Shown piece after piece: positions 53,225 through 64,000 of a stretch of 64,000 nucleotides of DNA. The number at the start of each line of letters is the position of its first letter. Positions within the stretch are counted from its first letter, which is position 1. Where the stretch lies: NCBI RefSeq assembly GCF_018873765.1, contig NC_057924.1, positions 6,014,001-6,078,000 of the forward strand. Direction: 5' to 3'. The notes under the pieces are model-generated. The model had not been told where the DNA came from. It saw only the letters and a program-made list of their open reading frames with translations, and ran no database searches. This DNA is from Telopea speciosissima. Its lineage: Eukaryota; Streptophyta; Magnoliopsida; Proteales; Proteaceae. Both the position numbers and the translations under genes were made by a program.

Positions 53225-53500
53225 TCGGTGGGCCAGGCTGTGCTGGTTTTTTTTAAACCGCAGCCTAACCCTACGTCGAGCTAGGACATCTTAGCCCAAG
53301 CCTAGCCCTATCAGGGTTAGTCCAACCCAACCCAACCCAACCCAACCCAACCCAACCCAGCCCAGCCCTGATTGACCGTGATTGGGCTGGGCTGGGCCAG
53401 GGTTGCCCTGATTGACCCTTTCAACCCCTAATTTTTGCCATTTTAGGCCGGGCTGGCCTTGATTGACCTTGGCTGCCCCTGTATTTTACCATTTGTGTCC
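53225..53500. repeat. GC-rich patch with a CCAAC pentamer array
   Basis: A run of about seven CCAAC units at 53322-53359 is followed by GGGCTGGGCTGGGCC and TGATTGACC words. It looks like a degraded GC-rich MITE; ends not defined. Confidence 0.5.
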
Positions 53501-53594
53501 CTAAAAATGAAACATCACCAACACCAATCATTTTCAAAAAAAAAAAAAACTGTTAACCTGTCATAATAAATGAAGAAACATAGACCCAAAAGAG

Positions 53595-53712
53595 CATAGT
53601 TATCAAGGTGACACCTAGGCGTTCAGACTCCTTGGTCGCCTAGGCGAGCGCATTGTTGGTGTCGCCTTGATTTTGGACCCTTTACAATGCCATGGTCGCC
53701 TTGACAACTATG
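53595..53712. mobile_element. hAT-like MITE, CATAGTTGTCA family
   Basis: 118 bp with ends CATAGTTATCAAGG and inverted CATAGTTGTCAAGG. Perfect 8-bp duplication CAAAAGAG at 53587-53594 and 53713-53720. Confidence 0.8.
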
Positions 53713-53974
53713 CAAAAGAGTATGAGTGGTGTGGATGGATTAATAAATAGTGTCGATGGATTAAAAAAAACATACTGTGGATGGTGTGTGTATATAATTA
53801 TAGGGAAAATCTGTTTGTAACCAAACCAGTTACAACCAACTCTTGTAACCTCTTTTATTTGCCCTTCACCACATCAGTGACAACCTCTTTAGATGAGGTC
53901 AGGTTGGTAATTTTCATGCCCTTCTCCTCCCCTCCCCTTGCTATCCCTTTGTTTCAGAATTAGACCCTTAGCAG

Positions 53975-55081
53975 CATAGTTGTCAAGGCGGCAAGGCAAC
54001 CTAAGACGGTTGAGGGGTGCCTAAGCGCTTAGGCGCCCAAGTGTTATTTTTTATTTCCCCTATTTTCTAACACTATTAAGTATGTTACCATATATACCTT
54101 ATATCATCAAAAATCAACATTAAGCCACATCAAATCATCAAAATTCAACACTAAGCCACATCAAGTCATCAAAATTCAACACTAAGCCACATCAAGTCAT
54201 CAAAAATCAACACTAAGCCACATCAAGTCATAAAAAATTCAACATTAAGTCACATCAAGTCATCAAAAATCAATATTAAGCCACATTAAGTCTTCAAAAA
54301 TCAAATAGAACTAGAAGACAGCAAAACTAAAGAAGCAAGCTATTGGAAGATTGAAATAATCAAAACATACAGTTGGTTTATATTGTTCTTGGAATTGGTC
54401 ATTGTCATGGAATACCTAGTCTCACATTTGGTTTATACTTTATACTGTTCTTAAAAAATATGATCTTATCTATCAGTAATTAAACTATTCTCAATTTAGA
54501 AAAATGTTCTTGTTCTCTAAGAAGTTTGACCAGTCAAATGATTTTATTTTTACATGAAACTTTTTGTATTATATAGAGCACAAAACCAGTTTTCCAACAA
54601 ATCCAAGATTGCTTAAATATGATTTATATTGAAGGAGTTATATTCCGATCAAACCTTATTTGATTTGCGTGAATGCTATCAAAATCTCTCTGAATGAAAA
54701 TATTTTTTTAGTTATCAAAGCAAATGAATATTTTACCGCTCTCTTGGTTTTTAGCAATGTTTTACCATATTAAGATTTATAAAAATTTTAGATTTGAGAA
54801 AAACCCCAACACTAGAAAGTTGAAAATTTACCGCTCTAGTTTTTGTTCTTGAACTGGGGGGTTGACTTTTTATCCTTTTAAAATTTTATTTTTTAAATAT
54901 TTTCATTGGATTCAAATAGGGGGTATTTGAATATTTATGAATACTATCTTAAGTAAATGAAATAACAAATATAAAAACATTAAGAATAAATAAGAGCCAA
55001 GGAATTCGATACCACTAAGGCAATAACAGCCTAGACCCCAAAAATTTGCCTAGACACCTAGGCAACACCTTGACAACTATG
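53975..55081. mobile_element. Longer hAT-like element of the CATAGTTGTCA family
   Basis: Same ends as the 118-bp MITE (CATAGTTGTCAAGGCGGC and inverted CATAGTTGTCAAGGTGTT) but 1107 bp apart. Flanks CTTAGCAG and CTTTGTAA match at 5 of 8 bases, so the duplication is weak. The interior has a 31-bp tandem array and AT-rich filler, no transposase. It may be the longer parent form of the MITE or two partial copies facing each other. Confidence 0.5.
54105..54307. repeat. 31-bp tandem repeat, about 6.5 units
   Basis: Units built on CATCAAAAATCAACACTAAG plus CCACATCAAGT start at 54105, 54136, 54167, 54198, 54229, 54261 and 54292, so the period is 31 bp with one 32-bp step. Units differ by few bases. 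It lies inside the longer hAT-like element. Confidence 0.9.
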
Positions 55082-55192
55082 CTTTGTAACCTATCTTCCT
55101 CTGCTGTCTCCCCCTTTCTGCCTTCCTCTTGCAGCCACTCTTACAACCCCCCCCCTCTGGCATCTCCCCAAGCTCCCGCGTTCCACCTACCT

Positions 55193-56540
55193 GATGCAGA
55201 TTCATCACCGAAATAGGTTTGTTTTATTAGGAATAAGTCTAGGGTTGGGTTCTATACATGTTGGGCCATTGATCCCATGGGTTTTTTTATGTAATAGGCC
55301 ACTTTTATGGTCCTAAAATATGGGTAATTAAGTTGCATACGGGATTCCTATTTGGGACCAAACCTAGACAATGCATGTCGCGGACCCCATTTAGCTGAGA
55401 TTATCCTGACGTATTAGGTTGTGCCTTTTACTTCCTACTACCTTTCATCTTTCTATTTATTCGTCATTTTCCATTTGTCTTCTTTACTATATCTTTGTTT
55501 TCTCTATTTTGTTTTGTTTGGATCCATGTAGCCTACCCCATTAAGTTGGGATAAGGCTTAGTTTGTTGTTGTTTTAGGTTGCATACGGGATTCCTATACT
55601 TAGTTTTATTTTATGTAATTAGTGGTTATGTGACAACCTTGTTTTATTTTATGTAATTAGTGGTCACGTGACAACCTAAGTGGTCATGTGATTATTTAAC
55701 TTGGGCTGGATTAGGATTCTATAAGTCCAGACATATTTTGAGTCTATTTCCTTTGTTATTACACTTCCTGTTTAGGTTACCTAATATGTTAAGGATCGAG
55801 TTAGGCCTTTCCTTTTTAGTATAGGAGTCTATTTTTGAGTCTTTTATATAAGGTTGTAAGGTGGGCAAGCATGGAACACGAATTTTGGTTAATGAAAAGT
55901 TTTTTTGCTACTCTTCTCTTCTTTTCCATTGAATATTTTTGTTTTGTGTTTGATCAAGGCTGGTGGGATTGGTGCTTGATTTGATCAACACCTTGCGGTG
56001 GGAAGCCCAGATGGTTCATTTTGGTTACTTTGTTTTCTCCATTATTATTCTACAGTCGAGCAGTTTGATATCAAGGTCTTTGGTGTTTAATTTTCCATGG
56101 TCATCATCTCCAAAGTAAGTTTGAAGCTCCAAACCATAACCTTTCTTCTTCTAATCTTCTAAACCACCCAAAACCTAAACATCCCATCCCATCTTTTGAT
56201 ATCATCCCATCTCCCAAATTCTACACAGACCAATCCAACCTTGGTCAACCATCAGAAACACAACATACCTTAATCGAATCACTCTCACACCCTAAGGAGA
56301 GTTCGATCCAAACCCTAGCCCAAGCTGACCATCCTAAACCTAGATTCCCCCATATTCCACTTCTCAAAAACCCAGAAAATCTAACCCTAACCCGCTGCCA
56401 CTTTGAGTTTACACGCTTCCATCCATCAAAACATCTCAGGACCTTCACTAATAGACTCCCCTACACCAACTTGACATAACCCACAAATCAAACCTGAACC
56501 CTAGTTTGACCAAAAACACTCTTGACCTAGCCGATTCACC
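55193..56540 (+). mobile_element. LTR with leader, copy 1 (non-autonomous LTR-type fossil)
   Basis: Starts TGATGCAGATTCATCACC and runs to about 56062 (ends GTCGAGCA), next to TTTGATATCAAGGTC, which resembles a primer site. A Pro/Ser-poor leader-like stretch follows to about 56540. The same order recurs at 57499 in the same direction and, inverted, at 58345-59107. No coding region was recognised. It carries a nested retroposon at 55352-55577. Confidence 0.55.
55352..55577 (+). mobile_element. Short retroposon (SINE- or LINE-end-like) nested in the LTR
   Basis: A 226-bp insert flanked by a perfect 20-bp direct repeat GTTGCATACGGGATTCCTAT (55332-55351 and 55578-55597). The insert ends GGGATAAGGCTTAGTTTGTT then GTTG-rich, a 3' end common among plant LINEs and SINEs. 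The related LTR at 57499 has a single uninterrupted copy of this site (near 57642). Confidence 0.8.
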
Positions 56541-56553
56541 TGCTCATAATAGA

Positions 56554-57118
56554 TCCTAGTTGATTGGCTCCTAGTTTAACTTTTCAAACTTAGAACTACA
56601 TTACTTCCTCCGCCCCAGCCTCTGCCCCTGCCCTGCCTACGCCCACCCCCCGCCTCTGTATCTCCTCTCCCTACCTCTTCAATCCCACCCACATTTCCCT
56701 CCCCCTCCCCCGCCTGCATTTACCTCTCCTTCCTCGCCCGTGTCTCCCTTCATCCCCTCATCCCTCCTCTCTCCTCCTATTGAAATTCTTCCTTTTTCTC
56801 CTCTTCTCGATAGTAGTTTTACTACAAGTACGGCTCCTAGTTGATTGGCTCCTAGTTTGACTTTTCAAACCTATAACTACATTACTTCCTCCGCCCCAGC
56901 CTCTACCCCTGCCCTGCCTATGCCCACCCCCCGCCTCTGTATCTCCCCTCCCTACCTCTTCAATCCCACCCACATTTCCCTCCCCCTCCCCCGCCTACAT
57001 CTACCTCTCCTTCCTCGCCCGCGTCTCCCTTCCTCCCCACGTCCCTCCTCTCTCCTCCTATTGAAATTCTTCCTTTTTTTTCTCCTCTTCTCGATAATAG
57101 TTTTACTACAAGTACGCC
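56554..57118. repeat. Tandem duplication, two units of about 281 bp
   Basis: The segment starting TCCTAGTTGATTGGCTCCTA at 56554 restarts at 56835, with over 90 percent visible identity and a C/T-rich middle. Both end with TTTTACTACAAGTACG. It lies between the two LTR copies. Confidence 0.9.
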
Positions 57119-57498
57119 TCATGGAATAATGGCTCAGAAGTCAAAAGGAGAACTAAATATCGAAGAAAATAAGATTATAAGAAATGTGGCAACAGCTGAT
57201 GAAGATAGAGGGATGGGGGAAGAAAAAACATGGAACAATTGCAAAGCAAATTGGGATGGAAAGCGTTGAAGTCATTGACATTCCTGGGCGAATAATGGCC
57301 AGACTCAGAATGGAGTATTTTTTTAAACTTACCAAGCCATTACATGGGGCAGTGTGGTTCTACTCTTCTACTTCAAATGTTCAATGGTACATTATACATA
57401 AGGGCCAGGTGGACTCAGCCCACAATCTCCCCGGCCTCAGGCCTGAAAATCCCAGACCAGGCCCACCCTACAGGATGAAAAGCTCACCCAGGCCTGTC

Positions 57499-58330
57499 TG
57501 CTGCAGATACATCACCAATATAGGCTTATTTTAATAGGTATGAAAGTCTAGGATTGGCTTATATAGATGTTGGGCCTTTGATCCCATGGGTTTTCTATGT
57601 AATAGGCCAATTTTATGGGTCTAAAATATGGATAATTAGGTTACATACGGGATTCATTACTTAGTTTTATTTTTATGTAATTAGTGGTCATGTGATCTAT
57701 TTAAGTTGGGCTGGATTAGGACTCTATAAGTCCAGCCATGTTTTGAGCCTATTTCCTTCAGTATTTCAATTTCCTAGTCAGTTTAGATTCCCTAATAGAT
57801 TAAGGATTGGGTTAGGCCTTTCCTTTTTAGGTTAAGGAGTCTATTTTTGAGTTTTTTATGTAAAGTTGTAAGTGGGGCAGGTATTGAACATTTGAACACG
57901 AATTTTGACATTAATGAAAAGTTTTTTGTTGCTCTTCTTTTCCAATGAAGATTTTTGTCTTGTGTTTGATCAAGGCTGGTGGGATTGGTGTTTGATCCAA
58001 TTGACACCTTGCAGTGTGAAGCCCGGGTGGTTCTAGTGAGGCTCTACTTTCAATTCTAATTCAAAGTCTGATTTTTTATTCAAGTTTTCACCTTCAAACA
58101 ATCTGCTGCCAAGGATTTTCTCAACAGTGAGAGTTAGAAGCATTCCGCATCCCCATAATTCTTCTTCTAACTTTTCCATACACCCAAACCCTAAGTTTCC
58201 CCCTTTTGTTTTCAATTTTTCCAAGGCCCAAATTCTGCCCAGACCTAACCAGCCAGCCAAATCACACCAAACTTTGATTGAATTCTCCTCTCATACTAAG
58301 GAAAACTTTATCCAAGTGAAACCCTAACCT
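57499..58330 (+). mobile_element. LTR with leader, copy 2
   Basis: Matches copy 1 in order from TGCTGCAGATACATCACC through TTGATCCCATGGGTTTT and TAGGCCTTTCCTTTTTAGG to GAAGCCCGGGTGGTTC, then a leader with similar ATTGAATTCTCCTCTCAT wording. It has no nested insert. A fossil without coding sequence. Confidence 0.5.
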
Positions 58331-58344
58331 GCACCTTCTTGTCG

Positions 58345-59107
58345 ATTCATTCCAGTACACTTTAATGTAAGACTAGAACCAAAATAGGGCTAATCCTAGG
58401 CAAGATCAAATAGAAAACCTTCCCATAAACAAGAAATCATATGAGGAAACCAAGAGAACAATGGGAACTCAAAAAATAAATAAATAAATTCCTAAGAACA
58501 AGAGAGCAATGGGATTCTCAAAATTGGTTGGAGAAGAATATATAAAGAGAAATAAAAGACTCCTAAAATAAAGACTAATTCTTTAACTAGGAAACTTATT
58601 CAAACAAGGAAACTAAGAACAATTGGGAAACCAAATATCCTACATAGCTAACTTCTAAAATAAACAGAATAAAATAAACTAAAAGAAATTATTTCCCCAA
58701 ATAACATAAATTCCTAAAATCCTACTAAATCCAAAAACTCAAAATTGACCCGGTTCATCTCCGTCAGGATGCTCAAACGCGTTAGGATCAGTCCAAGGTA
58801 GTGCACCTACATCAAGAACTCCACATAATTAAAGGAAAGAAGCTTAAAGCAAGGTTGGACTCATGGAGACCTATTCCAGCATAACTAAAACAGTTTAATA
58901 ACAACTAAATTTTTAAAAAAATATATAGTCTAACTAGATTAACTAATAAAGTAAATACCGTATTCTTACCTCCTACCCATATATTAGGACCATTAAAAGT
59001 GGCTTATTACAAAGAAACCCATTGGACCAAAGGCCCAATAATACGTAATCAACTCAAAGTTTATTCTCACTAAAATAAACCCATTTTCTCTGGTTTATCT
59101 GCATCAG
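58345..59107 (-). mobile_element. LTR-related copy 3, inverted
   Basis: Read on the minus strand it starts TGATGCAGATAAACCAGAG and continues with GGGCCTTTGGTCCAATGGGT and a TAATAAGCCACTTTTAATGG stretch that parallels copies 1 and 2. The later part is more diverged. Right and left limits approximate. Confidence 0.45.
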
Positions 59108-60130
59108 ACTATAAGTGAAACGAATTTAAGACTGCTTGGTTTAAGTAAGGAATGTATAAAATAGAATCAATTAATCAAACCCAACTAACTAAGGTAACAC
59201 ATGCAATGAGCATTTCCTTAAAAATGAATTTCAAATTAAACAAGTACTTCAACAAAAGTATTAACCCATATATTTGAAACAAGGTAGTAGGTGCTTCCCA
59301 CAATTCGGAAATGGGTGACCTCACATAGCCTACACATGTTTTAGTGTACATCCATCAACCAATAAGTGTCTTTGTACCCATGCATTAATTCATTAAGAGC
59401 TCATTTGTTGCCTGTGCAATAAGGTGTCATCACTAAATTATAAGAGAGGTGATGTTTTTTAAGTTCTTGATACAACCACTAGTTTTGCTCAAAAACTACA
59501 TCTGTTGTAGGGAAAAAGAAGAAGGATAACCACTACAGGTTGGAATATTGGGTAAATATGTCGATTGCGAATCGGTCTCATTTCATCACTCATATCCTTC
59601 TCACTTGCTTCTTACTAGTAAAACTCCCCCCCCCCCCCCAATTCACTCTAACCACAAATATAGGGTAACTCTTTGTAGACCGATGCTCATTTATTTCTTA
59701 GGGGTCAAAAGCAGAGCATTTATAAAGAGCGTCATCTACACAGTTCTGCTTTTAGGCTATAATACATTCCAAGCCAAAGCACCAATCATACTCTAAGATG
59801 GATAGGCATTATGTCTCAATATAGTATTAGTAACCAGACAAGAGAATTTGGTAAAGATCATACATTGTCTGAACAAGTTCTAATCAAGTTTGTCTAACCA
59901 TTAAAGCTACACCATGTAGTAGTACATCAGATAAGCAAGTTCAGACAAAATTACCTTGTTCCACAGCCATTGTTTCCTAATCCTATACTTTAATGGGACT
60001 CACCATTCTGAAGATGATCCCATTACACATAGCTCCCACCTTAGACATGTTCTTCATTCTTTGGATGTATTAACACTCTGTACATACATCAGTTATTCAC
60101 CTCTAAGAAGCCCCTGAAGTTGGAGAATCC
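59108..60130. other. Nucleoredoxin 3' flank and intergenic DNA
   Basis: No gene recognised. A C-run lies at about 59626-59639. The part near 60130 probably includes the nucleoredoxin 3' UTR. Confidence 0.4.
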
Positions 60131-62993
60131 TTAGAATCCATTGCTACAAGGACGGGAATGATCAATAGTCCTTACATGTTCCTTCTCTAGGTTGTCTTTG
60201 CAAGTCTCCCGAACACACTTGAGGTGGACCTCAAACCCACACTCAATGCACTGGTATGCACACCCAAAGCCCTGCTCATCACACTCACAGCAAATGAAAG
60301 GGCCTCCTCCAGAGCTTGAATAGACCGCATTCAACATATGGTGGTGACCCGCGTGAAAGAAAGATCTTGGGTAGCTTTTAGATTCCTCGTCCAATCTTTC
60401 TTGGAGTAATGATAGGTGCATCACAGTAAATGGGTATGCCATCTCCTTGTGCAAATTAATCAGGTACCTTCCTTCTCTTGTGACTGTCTTCCCATCAGGA
60501 CCAATGATGATCAGGGAGGGAATTCCTTTTACATTAAAGTACTTCAATAACACTTTGGCAGTCTCATCTCCATAAGGCAAAGCATGCCATGGCATGGATT
60601 GATAGAATCCTGAGTACCCTGATTCATCTTGATCAGTAGAGATGAACACTATCTCAAACGCCTCTTTCTTTTCTTTAAGATTTTCATACACAGAGACTAA
60701 TTTTGATGTGAATTTTTCACAGGGAAGACATGCTAAAGCCGAGAAGTACAACCCAACTGTTTTCCCTACCAAAGTAGAAACAGGTACCTGCAATTTTTGT
60801 TTAAAATTAGTATTCTTACACATAACAAAGAAAACTATGTTATCTACTCAATTGTGCTACCAACCTGTTCTTTTTGTTTAATCACATGGCCTCTAGTCTG
60901 GGTTGAAAGCAGCTTCTCCAGAGTTTGAGATGCACGATCTGCTTCCTCTTCAGCTTCCAACTCTGCAATCCTCTCTTGAGTAAAAGGAAAAGCCTGGACC
61001 CCATATCGGTAGATGAGCTCAACTCCTTCAGTCTGGATTGGTTTGCCACAGATGTCAATTATGATCAGGCAGGGGATACCCTCAACCTGAAACTTTTGAG
61101 TCAGGTTCTTTTTAGAATTTAGATCAGAAAACGGTATGGCAAGCCAAGGCATGGTTCCATGGAACTTGTTGAAGGCGCACTGATCTTCATCAGATGACAC
61201 AAACACAATCTCAAACCTGGCTCCCTGCTCCTTCAGCTGGTTGTAGATATTGGCCAAAACTGGGGTGAAACTCTGACACTGAGAGTACCAGTTTGCAGAG
61301 AAATACAACCCAATAGTTTTTCCATCCAATTCATCAACTTTGACCTGCATGGTAGTTCAAAGTTTCCAACAGCATATAGTTAAAATGGATATCTGAAAGG
61401 GTTACTGGCCTAGGTTTTCACTAATATAGCATGAACTGACAGAAATGAGTGTATGATACTAAAGAAAATACGGGACATGCTGAAAATGCATGTATGCAAG
61501 ACTTTCCTGTGTATGAGCCTTTTAGGTGTGAAAAAAGATTTTGCAATGACGGCATACCAAATGTTTCACTGATTTGGATTGTTAAAGCAATATGCATTTA
61601 TGGGATATAGCCAAGTACCACCATACATTCATTCATTCCTAACTTTCTATTTAATGAATCCTAATTGATCATCATTGACATCCCTCGACTGTTGAACCTT
61701 CTACTATTCTACTTTTTCCACCATTCACATTTCTTCCATTGTTAATAGAACCAGGCTAGAATGGACGAACATTTACACCATAAACTATTTATAGTCTAAT
61801 GTTCTGGTCCTGATCCATAACCCACTTTCAGGTCCATAAACGAAGTCCATAGACCCTCAATTTCTGATGGTCAACCTATTAGAACCATCTACTTTAGAGT
61901 TCAGACAGACCGTTTAGAAATTATAACAGACAAATCACTGTTATACTGCTTCTACTGTTTTATTATATTACACTTTGAACCTTTTGGATGAAGCTTTTTA
62001 GACCTTCAGCCCTTTGCGATTGAGCAGAATAATACAGGATTTCCAGCCTTCTGTCCATTTTTTAGGAACATTGGTTTTTTGTTCTTGAAAGTGTAGTTGA
62101 TTACCTGTTCTCATGATTCATCAAGGACTTGAAATGCTTGTCTCAATCATGGAGACCAAAATAAAAATAAGAGGTATTAGTATTAGCTCTCTTCAAACCA
62201 CCTTTGCTATTCCATAAAACTGGGATAACAACAAAGAAAAGAGGAAAAGCACAGTGGGGGCACTGGGGGGGTAATAACCTATTAAACTGGACCGAAAAGG
62301 CAACTTGTGTAGAATTCAGTTGTCAACAAGGGAGTAGAAAAGGCGTTTCTGATGGTTCTTCCATTGGAGAAAGATATAAAAGCAATTTGTCCCAAAAATT
62401 AAAGAAAATCTTAAGTAAGTCAAAAGCAGGGGTCCCTTTTTCCCGTATGATACTCGATCTAAAACATGTCTTTCTGTATAATGACACAAAACTGTAGCAC
62501 TTCAATTAATACACTACAGATCACTTAAAATAAAATTAATACCCGAATAAATAAGTTCAGAAATGACACGAATGGAAGACAATACGAAGGAATCAGCTAG
62601 CTAATTAGTATTTTTTTTAACTCTCGGATTCTTTAAAAAGGAAAACAGATTACTTTTCGATAATAAACAAATCAGCACTTTCCATTAAAAGTCATACCCC
62701 ATGAGAGTGAGATGAAGAAAAACTCTAAAGAAGTCTGGAAAGTCCCAATAAATAATTTGTCTTTGAGATTGACGATTCAAAAGCTAAAAAGGCATTAACA
62801 GTAAGTACAAAAGCGACAAGATATAAATAAACCAAAGAAGGGAACCATGAGAAACCAAAAGAAAGACAGAGTTGAGTGTTGGACAAAAAACCTGGTCTCC
62901 GGAGGGAGAAACGAGAAAATCTCTGGTTTCGGAGGTCAATAATTGATGGAAGAGGCTCTTATCAGTATCAATCTCATCTGAAGAAGCATCCAT
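60131..62993 (-). CDS. Nucleoredoxin with two thioredoxin-like domains and a Cys/His-rich tail
   Basis: Three exons, 62993-62892, 61344-60865 and 60787-60131, all phase 0 and GT/AG, give 412 residues. Residues about 35-175 and 195-325 are two thioredoxin-like domains, each with GKT.GLYFSA, a [VI]FIS/VFVS-x-D strand and a cis-Pro loop (GIPCLIII, GIPSLIII). Residues 359-390 are a DC1-like zinc-binding tail (C361, C363, C370, C374, C377, H382, C385). Family members reduce disulfides in the cytosol and nucleus through a WCPPC site. Here site 1 reads WYSQC (first Cys lost) and site 2 reads ACLPC (CxxC kept, Trp lost). So only domain 2 can do normal dithiol chemistry; domain 1 could at most form a mixed disulfide. 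Closest to plant nucleoredoxin 2/3 types. Confidence 0.92.
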
Positions 62994-63223
62994 GACAGAA
63001 ACTCCTGCTGCTCGTATTTCCCTCTAAACTCTCACTTTTTCTTGTATCACTTCCTTTTTCTCCTCTACTGCGGAATTGATTCCAATATCGTAATGCGATG
63101 GTGATTACTTATCAGAGATAATAAGGCGTTAACACATCTTCAGTACTGTTACTACTGTATGTAGCTCTTCATATGCATCACTATGGGTAGATGTGTCAAA
63201 AAGTAGCAGTACTACCCCGCGTT

Positions 63224-63348
63224 GGGTTCCTCTGTAGCGCGACTTAATGTGTAGCGTACCATCCGACGACAGTGTGTTGGGCTGCATGCCCGAGCACACA
63301 GGGCCGTCGGATGGTGCACTACACACTGTGTCGCGCTACAAAGGACCC
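63224..63348. mobile_element. Hairpin MITE, diverged relative
   Basis: About 125 bp. The arms GGGTTCCTCTGTAGCGCGAC and inverted GGGTCCTTTGTAGCGCGAC continue to a second conserved block, CCATCCGACG, before a short loop. Ends resemble the TTCTCTGTG family. No target duplication was seen. Confidence 0.55.
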
Positions 63349-63708
63349 GAATCCCCCCCCCTCAAAAAAAAGAAGCCCAAATCGGTCAAGTGACCTAGAC
63401 AAAAACTGGACCGGATCGGACCTAACCGAACAAATCCTCATCGCACTGTTTGGGACTAGGGTATGACAGAAACGTCTGAAAACTGGACAACATCAAAGCT
63501 TCCATTGATCTTCTTTTTCAATGTACAAAATTAGTTGGGCAGTTAAATGAATGATATGATAATAAGGTTCATTTTGTGATATCAATATTAGTTATCTTCT
63601 CACCGATTAGTTATTTATTGATTCCAATATTAATTATCTTCCCCTTATAATGATAAAGAATGTTTAATTTGTGACACTATTTATACATTAATTTCAATAT
63701 TAGTTATT

Positions 63709-63844
63709 GGGACAATGTTCTCTGTGCCGCAGCGCAGCCTGCACCCAGACACATGGGCAGCTTGTGCAGGGGGTAGGGTGATCATTGTGCCCACCCCCAT
63801 GTGCCTGGGTGCAGGCTGCGCTGCGGCACAGAGGACAACGCCCC
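63709..63844. mobile_element. Hairpin MITE, 136 bp, Mutator-like
   Basis: Ends GGGACAATGTTCTCTGTG and inverted GGGGCGTTGTCCTCTGTG; arms from 63717 to 63836 pair with 2 mismatches in 41. The centre has GGGGGTAGGGTGATCATTG. Flanks TTAGTTATT (63700-63708) and TTGGTTATT (63845-63853) match at 8 of 9. It has the same length and arm words as the copy at 49731. Confidence 0.75.
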
Positions 63845-64000
63845 TTGGTTATTTATCTTTTCCTTACAATTTATTCATCTTTGTTCCAATTATAAGATGA
63901 ACATACCAACTCAATTTCCTTATTCCTAACTAATTGTTTACTTATTTGACTTGGGGGATATGATTTAAAGCATTTTTAGAGAATCTTTCCACACTATAGA

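Noticed and set aside
54105-54307. CRISPR-like array
   Set aside because: The repeats are contiguous without unique spacers; this is an ordinary tandem repeat in plant DNA.
56758-57129. Proline- or glycine-rich small proteins from the C/T-rich region
   Set aside because: They arise only from the low-complexity tandem duplication and exist on both strands.
55193-58330. One complete LTR element with two flanking LTRs
   Set aside because: Each LTR is followed by its own leader-like sequence, so these read better as two partial copies in the same direction.

Overview
This is nuclear DNA from a flowering plant. Five multi-exon genes with GT/AG introns encode plant-specific or plant-type products: a class III peroxidase, a calcium-dependent protein kinase (CDPK), a plant nucleoredoxin, an RS-rich RRM protein and a conserved plant nuclear-type protein. 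Between them lie long AT-rich intergenic stretches packed with plant transposon remnants. The gene structures fit a dicot (an early-diverging eudicot is possible), but the sequence alone does not fix the species.

Layout. 1-1601: a TIR element, cut by the left window edge, that carries a fragment of a very-long-chain 3-ketoacyl-CoA reductase (KCR) gene joined to a glycine-rich fragment. 1839-3471 (+): peroxidase 21-type gene. 4.2-5.9 kb: two MITEs. 6380-13128 (-): six-exon gene for a 731-residue protein whose centre I read as a degenerate tyrosine-recombinase (phage-integrase-like) catalytic domain; its third intron holds a solo LTR, an Au-type SINE and a short unexplained open frame. 14-18 kb: an LTR remnant and several MITEs. 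19464-26130 (-): eight-exon CDPK gene. 27-40 kb: gene-poor, with hairpin MITEs, a 5'-truncated LINE and a 1.1-kb hAT element. 40282-46615 (-): three-exon RS/RRM splicing-factor-like gene with a 4.2-kb intron containing repeats. 47.7-60 kb: repeats, two exon-like gene fragments, hAT elements, LTR copies and a nested retroposon. 60131-62993 (-): three-exon nucleoredoxin gene. The right edge has two more hairpin MITEs.

The five genes share no obvious pathway; as far as one can tell they are independent neighbours. Four of the five lie on the minus strand. Their products suggest separate roles: secreted peroxidase, Ca2+ signalling, splicing, thiol redox and a protein of unknown function.

The most interesting points are (1) the apparent domesticated tyrosine recombinase, (2) the gene-fragment-carrying TIR element, and (3) a set of small hairpin MITEs that make 9-bp target duplications and share a central core while their arms differ. 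All domain and family calls are from reading the sequence and remembered family motifs; no database search was run.
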